Shown here: positions 11,857 through 24,159 of the stretch, piece by piece
Numbering within the stretch: position 1 is the first letter of the stretch
Layout of the letters: each line of letters begins with the position of its first letter
Assembly (NCBI GenBank): GCA_025766275.1
Contig: JAFKAC010000051.1
Span: forward strand, 124,001 to 188,000
DNA length: 64,000 bases
From: Lactarius indigo
Lineage: Eukaryota; Basidiomycota; Agaricomycetes; Russulales; Russulaceae
Direction: 5' to 3'
Notes under the pieces: generated by a model
What the model saw: the letters and a program-made list of their open reading frames with translations, nothing else
Database searches by the model: none
What the model was told of the DNA's origin: nothing
Translations under genes and position numbers: made by a program

Positions 11857-14800
11857 TTATGTTGTTCGTCCAGCCCCTTTGGCGGATGGGTATTGTCTGT
11901 AGTAATCCTTGATGACGTCTGCGGCGTGGGTCATATTAGTTGCAGGTTCCCACGTGTTGTCACTTGATGGGAATCCTTTCCACTTTACTAGGTAGTGGAG
12001 TTTGCGCCCTCTCCCTCGTTCCTGGGCATCTTCAATTCGTTCCACTTCATATTCCTCTTCCCCTCCGATAAGGTCAGGCGGAGGTCGGGAATAGTTTACG
12101 CCGTGCATCTCTGTCTCCTTGTATGGTGTGAGGAGGTTAGCGTGGAATACTGGGTGGATCTTCCATGATACTGGAAGTTCTAGTTCGTAAGAAACATCTG
12201 ATAGAACTCTTGTGATTCGGAATGGCCCGTATCTTTTGGGGGCAAGCTTTTTCGTGGGATAGAAGGTACGGAGATTCGTCCCTTCTAGCCATACTTGGTC
12301 TCCTTGCTGATAGGGTGTGAATCTCGTCTTTCCCCGTTGGGCCATGAGTTGTTGCGCATGATTGATACTATCTTGCGCGTGTTGTCTGAGTATCAACAGG
12401 TCTTCCAATCGTTGGTCCACTGTTGGGCTACTTGACGGTTTAGGTGTCCACGTTGTCCACGGTTCCCATCCCATGATGAGTGAGAATGGGGAATGTTTGG
12501 TCGTGGCATTTGCCCACGAGTTGTGCGCAAACTGTGCCATAGGTAACAGTTCTGCCCAGTTGTCTTGTCGAAGGTTGCACCAATGTCGTAAATATTGCTC
12601 TAGCCATTGGTTGGTGCGCTCCGATTGTCCGTCTGTTTGGGGATGGTACACTGATGAGACATTTTGCTGTATTCCCAGGGTTTTGCACAGTTGTCTCATA
12701 AAGGTGGATGCAAATCTGGGGTCTCGATTGGATATGATTTTTCGGGGTAGGCCGTAATGAGGATACACGTGTTGGAGATAGAGTTTGGCCACTCCTTCCG
12801 ATGTTACAGTTTCGTTACAAGGGATGAATATTGCTGCTTTTGAGCAATCGTGATCGGTGATGGTGAGGATTGAGTCGAATCCGTTTGACTTTGGAAGTTT
12901 GACTATGAAGTCCATTGCTATCACCTCAAAGGGTTCAGCCAATGGATCTGTGGTGATGGGGAATAGGTGTGGTTTTTGTCAGTGGGGGTTGCTATCACCT
13001 CAAAGGGTTCAGCCAATGGATCTGTGGTGATGGGGAATAGGTGTGGTTTTTGTCAGTGGGGGTTGATTTTGTTGCTTTGGCATGTGGCGCACCCTTTGAC
13101 ATACACTTCCACATCTTTTCGCATATTTGGCCACCAGAAGTCACGTCGTATTAGTTCCAGGGTGTTTGCGATTCCCAGGTGTCCTGCACTTGGGGTATCG
13201 TGGAAAAAGGTGATCACCCCCCGCTTAAGGTCGTTGTTTCCCACAACAACGAGGGCGTTGCCTTTCCACCATAGGCCATCGTGTTTTTTCAGGCTGTGGG
13301 GTTCGACCCATGGGAGTACTGCGGATTCCTCCATGTTTTGGGTAATTTGAGTCCATATGTCCATGTCGTGCATGGACGTTTGGGTGACTCTTAGGAATAT
13401 CTCTTCTGGTAGTACCATGACGTGGTCGTTATCCGTTGTTCCGTCATCATAATCTGGGCGTCTTGATAAGGAGTCTGCTTGGGTGTTTTTGGTTCCAGGG
13501 ATGTGTTTGAGTATGAAATTATACTCAGAGAGTTCCTGGAATTCTCGCGCTACTCGTCAACTGATTTTTCTTGGTTCCTTCCAATACTGGAGGTTGGCGT
13601 GATCCGTGTGAATGGTTATTAGATGGGGGGAACCAATGAGGTATGTGCGCCATGTTCGTAGGGCTTTGACAATGGCTAGCAATTCTCTGTCGTAAATGTC
13701 ATAGTTACGCTCCGTTTCAGTCAATGATTCCGAATAGAATGCCACCGGGTGTAGCTTTTGGTCTTCTCCCTTTTGGTTTAATACTGCTCCTAGAGCGTAG
13801 CTGGAGGCGTCAACTTCTATTTCGAAGGGTTGGTCTAATTTTGGGAATAAGAGTACTGGTTCAGAGCTAATTTGTTCCTTGATGGTGTCAAATGCTTTCT
13901 GTCTGGCGTTCGTCCATTCCCAAGGGGTGTCCTTTTTTGTAAGATCATGGAGCGGCCTTGCTATTGTGGAAAAGCCCCTTATGAAGCGTCGATAAAAGTT
14001 GCAAAATCCCAAGAAGGCCCATACTTCCTTCAGTGATTTTGGCGTCTTCCAGTCTCGTATCCCTTGTACCTTGACCGGGTCCATTCGTAATTTGCCGTGT
14101 CCGATAATTAACCCCAAATATTCCACTTCGTAGACCTCGAACACACATTTTTCCGGTTTGATGTATAAATCGTGTTCGTTGCAGAGGTCTAGGACTTGGT
14201 GCAGCACTTGTCTGTGATGGGTGTGATCGTCTGCCGTTGCAATTAGGATGTCATCCATGTAAACGATGACCTCGCCCGTCAACACCAACTCTCAAAAAAT
14301 GGTGTCCATCATTGTTTGAAATGTGCTGGGGGAATTGGTGAGGCCAAAGAACATAACACGGGGTTCGAACAACCCCTGGTTTGTTTTGAACGCTGCCTTC
14401 CATTCATCCCCTTGCTTGATCCGGACATTGTTGTACCCCCATCTGATATCGAGTTTGGAGTAGAGCCATGCTTCGCGGATCTTATCGATAAGTTCGGGGA
14501 TTAGGGGGAGTGGATAGTGATTCTTCACAGTGAGTTCATTGAGGTGACGATAATCCTGTACAGGGCGTAATTTCCCATCTTTCTTTTTAATGAAGAAGAA
14601 AGGGGACGCATAGGGGGATTTTGATGGTTGGATGTACTTTTTGTTCAAGTGTTCGGTCACGAATTCCGTTAGTTTTTCCGTCTCCGGAATCATAAGCGGG
14701 TATACTTTGCAGTCCATCGTTTCTGGGGCGTTTGGGGCAAGGTCAATGGCGTGATCCCACAGTCGAGACGGGGGAAAGCATTGGGATGCTTCTTCGCTGA

Positions 14801-15464
14801 AAACCTTCTGATGCCTTCGGTACTCTTTGGGGACCATTTCCTCGAAGGTCTTCTGAGGTTTCTTTGCAGCTTCTTGTTGTGCTAGTTCTGATGCTGTTGT
14901 TGTTTTTTGTAGTCGGATGTGGGGATCATCTCTACTCTCCAGTTGTTCCCAGGCTAATTTGTCCAGTTGATACGTCTCCAATGCCTTAATAGTGGCTTCT
15001 AGTGGCATGGCTTCGTCGGACAAATTTAGGCTGGTGATTACCACTGGTTGAAATTCTTTGTCTATGGTGCCATCCTGCCAGTGGAACTTTGGTTCGAAGG
15101 CTGTGAACCAGGGGTATCCGAGTATGACTTCGTCGTTTCCTAGGTCGGTGATAAGGAATCTAAGGTTTTGGGTCTTTCCTCCTGTTTTGACAGTGAGGTC
15201 CGTGAAGGAGGTAATTTCTCCTCCTTGGTTATGGGTTCTGTCTACGTTCCATATCTTGATAGGGCGGTCGGTAGCCAACCAGGCAATTTTTAGCTGTTTC
15301 AGGAGATTGGCGCTTATGAAGTTATCAGTTGCGCTGGAGTCAATGAGAACGTTTCGTTCGGCCGTCGCATGAGCAGATTTGAAAAGAACTGGAATTCGCA
15401 TGGATCGAAATCTGCTATTGTACACGCTAAGTTTTAATGCTCTAGCCCAGGCCGCCAGGTTCAA
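11857..15464 (-). pseudogene. pol: pol of chromovirus A (protease, RT, RNase H, integrase, chromodomain), disabled
   Basis: Identical in sequence to the pol of copy B, including every lesion: TGA at 14292-14294 (RT), 13557-13559 (after RNase H) and 13053-13055 (integrase linker), and the 74-bp tandem duplication that shifts frame. Reverse transcriptase YMDD is present. The protease has DSSA where DSGA is expected. The integrase has SNRDP where SDRDP is expected. A chromodomain closes the protein. Sharing all defects with copy B shows that the two were made equal at the DNA level and not by separate active transposition. Confidence 0.88.
12915..13062. repeat. 74-bp tandem duplication in the integrase of copy A
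   Basis: Units about 12915-12988 and 12989-13062, read on the plus strand as TTGCTATCACCTCAAAGGGT and onward, and identical to each other. 74 is not a multiple of three, so the duplication moves the rest of integrase out of frame. The mirror lies at 28846-28993. Confidence 0.9.
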
Positions 15465-17119
15465 GCGTTCAGAAAATCCTTCTTCTGGCCAAATAATTTG
15501 TCCACCATCAATTTTCGTACTTCTGGGGTTTGAGCAAATAGTGCCGCTACTTGCGTGTCCGCTTGTTCTTCATTAGAGAGGGGGCGTGATGCGGTCATAG
15601 AGATAGTGGCAGTTGTAGGGGTACTGGCTGTGGGAGTCGTTGTTTCGTTTGCTTTGATGGTAGTGGATTTTTGAGGGCAGTTATGGGAAATGTGCCCTTG
15701 GCCTCGACAGCGGAAACACCTTCCTTCTTTCTGTAGCTGCAGTTTTTCAGCGTCCGTCAAGGTGGCTCATGCTCTAGTGCGACTGACGTCCATCACATTG
15801 GGGTCTCGGTTTTTGTTTAGTGCTGATAGCCACTGGTCTCGGGACGCTCCCCCTCGTTTGTTGCTTCCTCCTTTGGTAAGCTTGTCTTTTAACAGGAGGT
15901 ATTCGGCTTGTTGCAGTGTTACCACTGCTTTCCAGTCATCCCATGTGATTGGATGATGGAATTTGATTGCGTTTACAACGAGGGCATTGGGGAGTCCCTT
16001 CTGGAAGATTTCCAGTGTGGTGGCTTCGTCTTTATTATACCCCGCTTTGTTAGCAAGGTTCGCGAACTTGGCGATATACGTGTCGATGTCTTCTTTCTCC
16101 ATTCTGAGATTTTGAATGGAGTGGTGGGCTTTCTGTTGTTGTGTAGTATCGGTGTAGGCTTGGATGAACCGTGCCTCGATGGTGTCCCAAAGGTTTTCTT
16201 CGTTTAGGGCCACTCCTGCTACTAGTTGGGCGACGAGCCATTGAATTTGTTCTTCGACCCAGTCATCGACAAGGGGACCTTGAATATAAGAGAGGAGGGT
16301 CATTGCACGGGAGTAGGGGACCACCAATTGTTGTACGGTGGGGTTCATTCCTCGATAGAGGGAGAAGGCATTGAGAAACGCCCGGCTTGATTCCCGATCT
16401 CCTGTAAACTCCGGCAGGGTGTTTCCTCCGAGTCTTCCATTAAGGGGACCTGGGGCTGCACCTCCTCCTCCTGCAATTGCGCCTCCGCCTCCAGGCACGC
16501 CGCCTCCGCCTCCAGGTGCACCGCCTCCACCTCCTGGCGCACCGCCTCCACCTCCAGGCACACCGCCTCCATGATGGCTTCCTGGGCCTCCTGGAGGGCC
16601 GCTTCCACCTGCCGGTGCACTTCCTCCCATAGGATGTCCTCCACCACCTGGAGCAGCCGCAGAGGAGGACGCTCCTCCGCTGGGTTGACCGCTTCCTGAT
16701 TGGGTGAGGGTGGTTGCGAGTTGGGTCTGGGTTGAGGACATGTCGGCATACGATGCAAAGTCGACTGGTCTAGTGATGGTAGGTGTGAGGGTGGGGTCTG
16801 GATTTTCGCTGTCAGAGTCGGGTTCTGCGACGTCAGAGTCGACGTCAATGCCTTGTATTCGGGTTTTCCCTGGTCCTAGCCCAAGGGATGCAGGTACTGG
16901 TTTGATTGAGTACCACGAGTTCTTTTTGTCTGAATAGGCGACGTAGGCCCAGACGTGTTGGTCTTCGATGTATTCGATGGGTTTGTAGGTGTTTTTGTTG
17001 GGGTCGAAGACGTAGTAGCCTGTGTCGTGAGGGGTGTTCCTCCAAGTGGCCGTTCCTTTGATCAAGGATCGGAGGTCGTCGTCGGTGTGTCGTTCCAGGT
17101 ACTCCTGGACAAACTTGGT
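15461..17119 (-). pseudogene. gag: gag of chromovirus A, disabled
   Basis: Mirror of the B gag. It has no ATG at the start of the homologous frame, a TGA at 15767-15769 between the capsid part and the zinc knuckle, and a Gly/Pro-rich linker with GGG repeats (around 16440-16650). The CCHC knuckle CFRCRGQGHISHNC follows the stop in the same frame. It overlaps pol by four bases in the -1 frame. Confidence 0.85.
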
Positions 17120-17166
17120 TCAACTTCGGCTGGTGAGAGCCACAGTGTAAGAGAGACTAGACTTAA

Positions 17167-17748
17167 TGTAATGCCACTACAGGGGCATTAGGTACGACCT
17201 GTACCAAGTCAGTTGATCGATCGGTAGTACAAGCTCAGAGGCTTGACTTCAGAGAGAATGATGCACAAGGATCACAAGGACTCAGGTCACTTGGATCGTA
17301 GAGGAAGGCTAAGACACGAAGGCCTAGCAAGAGTTGGGATCGCGAGACAAAAGAGCACACAGAGGTGTTCTGTTTTAGACGAGTGTAGTATTACACAAGA
17401 AGTCTAGTCTACCGTACAAGCTAGATAGGACTAGGGTTAAATAGACGATAGCCAGTACAACGGTTACAAACAGATGGTGCCATTGCCGGTTTTGGAACAA
17501 GAAAGAGACATAAAGAGAACAAAGGGAAGTCGTACTGGGAATAAGGGCGAATCACGCGGGATCGCGCGTGATTGGGAACACAATGGAACTAGCACATGTC
17601 GAACTTTATCAGAAGGGAGCATTGATAAGTAGGGCGCGCGATAGGAACCGGGTAATTGTAAAGTCCGCGTAATCGTACAGGGCTCGTATGGTGTAGGGAG
17701 AGGAACAGTAAGATACGAAAGAATGAGTCCAAGAGAAAGATTGTAACA
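17167..17748 (-). repeat. 5' LTR of chromovirus A
   Basis: TG...CA ends, 582 bp. It shares a 1-bp deletion (ACAATGGAACT where the 3' LTRs read ACAACGGAAACT) and the TCGAAC variant with the 5' LTR of copy B, not with its own 3' LTR. Right flank TCGAT at 17749-17753. Confidence 0.92.
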
Positions 17749-18760
17749 TCGATACTAGTACAGGTACTAGTAGTATTAGTTTTGCGTTGTTTCTGCGATA
17801 CATTGGACGCTTACCTACTGTGACTCATAGCAGCGCTTCAAAGCCTGCTGAATATGTATTTAACCTGTCTTGTGAAGACCAAGATACGCCATCTTGGTCT
17901 TCTTGAATCGTCACTTGTTTCCTTCTCTTCTTCGGTCTCTGCCTCACTTTCCATTCGCTTATTTGACTCAACTCTGTATCCGCCTTCAAGCGTGACGAAT
18001 TACAAATCAACAAGTCTTGCCAGTGTACCTCTGTGTATTCACCAGGAGCAGGAGCACGGACCTTTGTGTCGTCGTGACAAATCTATCGCTAAGTTGTTAT
18101 CGCCTCACCAAGCTCAAGTCGAGCTCACGTCGTGACGACGTTACAATCATCCACATCAGGGTTGTGGAAGCATTTGGGGTTGGAATAGGAAGGAACGTGG
18201 ACGGGGGGAGGAACATGACCAGAGGACGGAGCTGACAAATTTCTGCTTGTTTGACGAACAAAGAGATTAGTAATATTCTCACTCACCGCCTTGCCTCTCA
18301 ACTCGTTTCCCCCTTATCGCACTGCCATCATACCCTTGTTCATTTATTAGCTTGCTTTCCTGGGCCAACTTGAGTGGCATCGGATGACCATGAGAAGGAC
18401 CTTTATCAACTTCAAGGTCAGTCTCATCATCAATTGCCTTTGCGATTCACATACCAATAGTTCAGGTTTTCTTAGTGGTGCCCAACTGTGTATCCGAGGG
18501 CATGGGTGTAACGACGTTGCTGGTGCTGAAGGTACATTTCCCACATGCTTGCGATAACTGAATAAGACGAATTCCTCACTCCATGAAGTTGTAGACTTAC
18601 TGGGTGGAGGAACCTGAATCGTTGTGTTGCCGTTTGAACCCGTAGTGTTATCTTGGCCTGCCTGAGTTGCGGTTTGAAATGGAGTCTGGTCTTCATTTCG
18701 TCTTCCCTGCGTGTCTTCTGTCGGCACACACATCTGAGTACGGCGGGTTCGCGGGGCCAT
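17749..18760 (-). pseudogene. 5' part of the second Plavaka accessory gene, cut by a chromovirus
   Basis: An ATG at 18758-18760 opens MAPRTRRTQMCVPTED, running to a good donor (GTAAGT) after 18601. Further exons are unclear, but a basic/acidic segment (KVRQRPKKRRKQVTIQED) is visible at about 17870-18010. The gene runs divergently from the transposase that starts near 18997, exactly as in the first Plavaka element. It stops at the chromovirus junction (17748/17749). Its continuation is the plus-strand sequence from 32167, which becomes adjacent once the segment 17749-24159 is inverted back. Exon details are uncertain. Confidence 0.5.
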
Positions 18761-18996
18761 CTATAAAGATCAAAGCAAAGGTGATGATATTGAGAAAAAG
18801 GGAGTACTAATATGATTACTGAGTAGAGACTGGAATTGGAATGGGGGATGGGGACGAAGGTACGTCTTCTTTATATCAATAATCTGCTGCGCTAACTGAA
18901 AAGCGTTAATAGTCTGGTAATTGTCCTCCATTTGACGCTCACTTCTTTTCCTTCTACTACCACCCAGCCCGACCCACTGCCATGAGCTGAGCACAA
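18761..18996. promoter_or_regulatory. Divergent promoter region of the second Plavaka element
   Basis: About 236 bases between the accessory ATG (minus, 18760) and the first transposase codon (plus, about 18997), matching the 221-base divergent gap of the first element in length and position. No clear motif is visible. Confidence 0.4.
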
Positions 18997-21710
18997 ATTC
19001 ACTGTCGTGGCTGCAATCGGGTGTTCACCCCTCACGGCCTTTCCCAACACATCAACAGGACTCAACTTCTGAGCTGCCGTGCCCTGCGTACAGCTACACA
19101 AATCCCCACCACATGTCAAACTCGAGGGTCTAACTTAGCATCAAACGCAGGTCCTGCATCATGGGACCATGACAAATTTGCTAACCATTGGGACGCTACT
19201 GGGCCTGCTGACTGTGAGGACGCCGCTGCCGAGTGTGAGGATGCCGCCGCCAAGGATGAAGATCCTGCCACCGAGCGTGAAGATGCTGCTGCAGACACTG
19301 CGGACACTGATCTTCTTGAAGTTTTAGCTCAGGACGTCAATTATTGTACTGGCCCTGATCAGGGACTTTCTGCATCACCGGACCAGCCTAATTTGCCCGG
19401 TTCACCGCCATCAGGCCTGGGACAGCCTCTGCACTCTGCGCCCAGTGATACGAATGGCCCCCAGTTGGTCATCGACCGCTTCCCATATGGCAGTCCAGGT
19501 TCACCAATACCCGGCACACTTCAAGGCTTTCACGTATATCAGTCCAGTCAAGAGACATTCAGGTCCTCGGTATGGGCACCATTTCTCTCCCAGTGTGATT
19601 GGGAGATCGTGCGTTGGGCTAAAACACGTGGGCCAACATCGTCAGCTGTCGCAGATATCCTTGCAATCCCTGAGGTATGATCATCCTTATTGTTTCGTGA
19701 CATAACTAACACATCTTGAAAGGTCGTTGACAAGCTTGGCTTGTCATATCACACGCCAAATGAACTAAACTACATTATCGACACGGAGCTACCAGGGCGC
19801 CCCCAGTTCAAGTGCGAGGACATGACCATCGCAGGTAACACCCTTCAATTCTATTTCTGTGACATCTTGCAATGTATTTGGACGCTTTATGGCGACCCTG
19901 AGTTTGTGCGTGACTTGGTATTTGCGCCAGAGCGCCACTACACCGATCACGAGCAAACATGCTGTGTGTATAGCAAGATGCACACCAGTGATTGGTGGTG
20001 GGCAGTACAGGTGCGCCCTCAATTTCTTGGGTTATTTCGTGCACTTATGACTTATGATAGACATCCCTCGAAGCATGCTGGCCAGGCGCTACGGTCATCG
20101 CGGTCATCATCTCCTCTGACAAGACCCAACTTACACTTTTTCGTGGTAAGGCCACCTACCCTGTGTATCTCATGATTGGAAATGTTCCAAAGGATATCTG
20201 CCGAAAGCCATCACGCCACGCTCAAATGCTGATCGGATACATTCCGACTACTTGCCTTGAAGAAATTGGCAACAAGGCAGCTTGGCAGCGTGCGCTTGCA
20301 AATGTATTCCATTTTTGCATGCGAAACCTCCTAGCCCCGATTGCATCCCATGGCGAAACAGGTGTCGCAATGATGAGCAGTGATGGGATCTGGTGCCGGT
20401 GCCATCCCATCTTCGCCATGTTCATTGGTGACTACCCCGAGCAAGTGCTGGTGACTTGCACGTTCAATGGCCGGTGCCCAAAGTGTATTGTGCACCGCGA
20501 TGACCTTGGTGACTATTCCAGGTCTCCTCTCCGTGATTACAACAAAGCCATGGAAGCTTTTCTTTCGGCAGATGGAGATGTACAGACGTTCCATTCAGTC
20601 TGTCATGAAGCTAGTCTCAAGCCAGTCTTCCATCCATTCTGGGAGGCGCTTCCCCTTGCTGACATCTTTGTTTCAATCACACCCGACATCTTACACCAAA
20701 TGCTTCAGGGCGTTATGAAGCATTTGATTAGATGGCTGACAGATTCTGGTGTCTTCAGACGAGCACAAATCGATGCGCGATGTAGGTCTTTGCCACCTAA
20801 TCACCATGTTATGACTTTTGTCAGGGGTATTTCGACCCTTTCTCAGGTCTCGGGTCTCGAACACACACACATGTGCCGGATCCTCCTTGGCCTTGTCATC
20901 GAACTTCCACTTCCTTCTGGAGGGTCCCCTGTGCGGGTTATTAGGACCGTGCATGCGCTACTTGATTTTTTGTACATCGCACAACTTCCATCACACACTA
21001 CTGAAACCTTACTTCGCCTTGAGGAGTCCCTGGCCCAATTTCACAACAATAAAGATGTATTTGTCGACCTTGGCGTCCACGAACACTTCAATATCCCCAA
21101 GGTCCACAGCCTCTTACATTACAAATCGTCGATTACCCTTTTCAGCAGCACGGATAATTACAACATGGAGCAAACCGAGCGACTCCATATCAACTTCACA
21201 AAGGATGCTTACCACGCAACGAATCATAAGGACAAGTACCCTCAGATGACTGCATGGCTGGACCGCCACGAGAAGATACAACGGCATGCAATGTTTATTG
21301 CCTGGTGGCAGCAGACTCAACACGACAGCACTCGATGCTCGGAGCCAATTGGACCTCCTAAGCCTGTTCCATGGTCCCTCCAAATGGCTCGAAATCCATC
21401 TCTGAAGGCCGTTTCTTTCAACGACCTCGCTGACAAATATGGAGCGTTCGACTTTCAAGACACCCTCGCCGATTTTATTGCTCGACTCAATCACCCCCGA
21501 GCTTCTACAACAGCACTGAGGGCTCTGGCCGAAGACACTTTGTTACCGTTCCGTCATGTTTCGGTATTACACAAGATCAAATTTGTTTCAACAATTGACT
21601 CCGAAGTTATTGATGTCGTTCATGTTCGGCCGGATCAAAAGGACGCCCGTGGGTGCACAATACCATCGCATTTTGATACTGTCATTATCCGCAGCAGAAC
21701 TTGTGATAAC

Positions 21711-22901
21711 TGATGAACAGCAAACACAGAGGGCATACTCACAGAGACAAAGTAGACTGTGGTGAGATATGCTGGAGTGCTGGAAGCAGAGGTGAGACAG
21801 GGATCTTGCAAGTAAAGCAAAGGGAGTCTGGCACACAACAGAGTGAGAACTGATGATAGTATTACAGGAGAGGGACTTTACCTGGCACACAACAGAGTGA
21901 GAACTGATGTGGACCAGAGCATACAGAGTACTCTACTTATACTATACAGAGGTGTGACACTAGTACAAGGATAGTAACATAAAGTCACGGAATACAAGGA
22001 GCGTTGTTCTACATACAGGACAAAAGGAATGTACCAAAGGAGAACAAGGCGACCAGAACAAAGAAAGTCTAGACAAGTATGATATCATAGTGACATCACA
22101 ATAAAGATAACACCGCAAAGAGAACAAAGGAAGGAGTACAATGAAATGTCCAGAGTGTTCTACATGATGTCATTGTACATGATGTCATAGATAAGCTAAG
22201 AAGTCCGAGATTGTACAGATCATATAATGTAACGCCACTACAGGGGCGTTGCGTATGACCTGTACTGAGTCAGTTGAATCGCGGTAGCACAAGCTCTGAT
22301 GCTTGGCTTCAGTGAGATGATGCACAAGGATCACAAGGACGATAGTCACTTCGATCGTAGAGGAAGGCCAAGACTTGAAGGTCTGGCAAAGGCAAGGGGT
22401 TCGCAAGACGTCAAAGGCACGAAGGCGTTCAAGTGTAGTATTACACAAGAAGTCTAGTCTACCGTACAAGCTAGATAAGACTAGGTTTAAATAGACAACG
22501 ACCAGTTATGGCGACTACAAACAGATGGCGCCATCGCCGGTCTTGGAACAAGGAAGAGACATAAAGAGAATAAAGGGAAGCCGTACTGGGGATAAGGATG
22601 AATCACGCGGGGTCGCGCGTGATTTGGGAACACAACGGAAACTAGCACATGTCAAACTTTATCCAAAGGGAGCATCGATAAGCAGGGCGCGTGGTAGGAA
22701 CCGGGTAATCGTAAAGTCCGCGTAATCGTACAGGGCTCATATGGTGTAGGGAAAGGAACAGTAAGATGCGAAAGAATGAGTCCAAGGAGAAGATCGTAAC
22801 ATATAATCTAATCTACAGGTCCAATATATCTTATCTTAAAGCAGTCCATATCTGCAAGTCCTTTTTAGAGCCACTAAGTGTGCGCAGGCCACTTATCAAC
22901 A
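21711..22901 (-). mobile_element. Solo LTR (family 2), inverted, in the Plavaka gene and itself interrupted
   Basis: Ends TGATGAACA and TTATCAACA (plus strand), the reverse of the solo LTR at 7940-8494. Perfect 5-bp duplicates ATAAC lie at 21706-21710 and 22902-22906. Without the inner insertion it is about 612 bp; it has a small internal repeat of GCACACAACAGAGTGAGAAC (about 21830 and 21880) that the other copy lacks. Confidence 0.88.
22228..22801 (-). mobile_element. Solo LTR of the chromovirus family, 574 bp, nested
   Basis: TGTAACGCC start and GTAACA end, the same family as the LTRs of copies A and B but visibly diverged. Perfect target duplicates TATAA at 22223-22227 and 22802-22806. 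It lies inside the family 2 LTR, so it is younger than that insertion. Confidence 0.9.
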
Positions 22902-23459
22902 ATAACACACATGGGAACAAAGGTGAGTCTAAGCTATATTAGTGTAAGGGCCATCTAACTACTGTCCAGGTCTCCGAATAGCGCAGGTTCGTGTGGTGTT
23001 TCAACTACCGAACAAAGTGCTTCCCCAGCTCTTCCCATCTGCGGATGTCACCCTACCAACTCATCTAGCCTATGTGGAATGGTTTTCCCCCATTCCCACC
23101 ACACCAGACAGCAACAGTCGGCTCTATAAAGTGTCCAGGTTGACTCAAAACTACCGGCGTCTTGCCAGTGTTATCCCAGTGGACGATATCTACTCTAGCG
23201 TCCATTTATTGCCCCGCTTTAGTCAGCTTGAAGACACTAGTGGATGTAATACATTTTCAGTATTGGAATTGTGCCACAGTTTTTACATAAATCTGTTTAG
23301 TAGCCGAGATATCTACCTTCTATTTTTGTAGATAATTAGCACTGTGTAACCACCCGTTCAAAGGTGCTCGTGATTATCAGCTCTGAGCATGAATTACTCA
23401 CGAATTATCTCGATTACTCAGAATATTAATAATTTACGGGCGCTTATCCTTTATTAGCA

Positions 23460-23478
23460 CGGGAGGTTTTTCCTGATG
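23460..23478 (+). repeat. Terminal inverted repeat of the second Plavaka element (transposase side)
   Basis: Reads outward CGGGAGGTTTTTCCTGATG, 130 bases after the transposase stop. The same 19 bases occur at 35083-35101 after the accessory gene. Both are followed by TA and then by sequence of the NLR intergenic module, so they mark where the transposon ends. The element end in its own orientation is CATCAGGAAAAACCTCCCG. Confidence 0.75.
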
Positions 23479-24040
23479 TACTCAGCACGCACATTGTGAT
23501 GCAGGGAGCGGAGTGGAGTGTCAGTCAAAGACTCAATGCAAATGGGAATGTCGTGCGAGGGTCTTTCAAATGCAGAATCTGCCTGTCTTCTCGCGAGCGT
23601 GAGATGTGGCACCAGAAGGAATACAGTACTATAAAATGGCGAACTCACATGGGAACGACCGGTACTTGCCAGCTGAACTGACCACGCAACGCACACTGTC
23701 TTCTCACTCGACAAGTGTCATTCCCAATTCGAATCCTTCTCACTTTTCTCCAATCCGGCATTGACATGTCAGAGGCAGAGCTCCTTTTGAGTGATCAACT
23801 GCGAGCTTTTTTGCTTGCTTGGGGACCGTTGAGGGGTGCGTTATATTTCCCGTTCCAGTTCTCTCACACAGAAATTGAATGGCATCCAAATAGTCCTCTC
23901 TACGCCTACTCGCACTCATTCACGAAGCGAACAGTCACCTCCTCTACCTTCATCTAGTATTAGGGTTCGTCTCTGCAGGGCATCTGGTTCTTGACGCCCC
24001 ATCATCAGCACCAAAGCCTGGAAATTCAAGGCCACAAACC
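23479..24040 (-). repeat. Relic of the NLR downstream module (unit 0, right part), inverted
   Basis: The reverse complement matches 45140-45715 and 52280-53010: CTCACACAGAAATTGAATGGCATCC, the GACACTTGTCGAG region and the Val/Ser-poor AT block are all recognisable. It continues the relic that breaks off at 7326. The last 14 bases (24027-24040) are the second target duplicate of the LINE. Confidence 0.75.
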
Positions 24041-24159
24041 TTTTTTTTTTCTTGAACCGTGTTTATTCCGGGACAGTACACTAAATACAAGACCGGTCTT
24101 CATCTCCCTACAGAGTGAAATTTGAGCGAGAGTTAACATAAGTGAGTCACGTGCATCAC
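24041..24159 (-). mobile_element. 3' end of the LINE with poly(A), inverted
   Basis: On the minus strand this is 3' sequence ending in AATAAACACGGTTCAAG followed by ten A (24041-24050 as T). It is followed by GGTTTGTGGCCTTG, the partner of GGTCTGTGGCCTTG at 7313-7326. Intact array copies read GTGCCC at this point, so both duplicates share the private variant GTGGCC. The piece ends at the chromovirus B junction with ATCAC, the reverse of GTGAT left of copy A. Confidence 0.75.

Larger units (their letters stand above)
9742..17748 (-). mobile_element. Chromovirus (Ty3/gypsy) copy A, 8007 bp, non-autonomous
   Basis: LTRs lie at 17167-17748 (5' LTR, 582 bp) and 9742-10324 (3' LTR, 583 bp), with a 6842-bp interior. 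Order on the minus strand: gag, protease-RT-RNase H-integrase-chromodomain, then an extra zinc-knuckle ORF. It is the mirror of copy B (coordinates sum to 41908) with no net indels. The polypurine tract is at about 10325-10339. Flanks are GTGAT on the left and TCGAT on the right. These do not match each other but match the flanks of copy B once the segment between the copies is inverted. Confidence 0.93.
18997..23331 (+). pseudogene. Second Plavaka transposase, interrupted by nested solo LTRs
   Basis: Exons: about 18997-19674, 19723-20010, 20061-21710 plus 22907-22922, and 22970-23331. A solo LTR (21711-22901) sits inside the third exon, and the reading frame continues exactly across it once the 5-bp duplicate is discounted. 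The N-terminus has a Cys/His finger (CRGCNRVFTPHGLSQHI). The core has ISSDKTQLT, WCRCHPIFAMFIGDYPEQ, TPDILHQMLQG and MEQTERLH, matching the D-D-E positions of the first element. The tail (YVEWFSPIP, VIPVDDIYSSVHLLPRF) is the conserved Plavaka C-terminus. No in-frame ATG is present: a stop lies at 18988, and ATT stands at 18997 where family members start. So the start has mutated or lies in a missed exon. Apart from the LTR and the start the frame is open. It is a different subfamily from the first copy. Confidence 0.83.

Noticed and set aside
12967..13350. Open frame of 127 codons antisense to pol in copy A (and its mirror 28558-28941)
   Set aside because: It lies entirely within the conserved integrase/RNase H coding strand and has no own domain; it is a shadow frame.
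16345..16848. 167-codon frame with Glu/Ala-rich repeats overlapping gag (mirror 25060-25563)
   Set aside because: It is the Gly-rich linker of gag read in another frame; the repeated GGAGGC codons produce the pattern.
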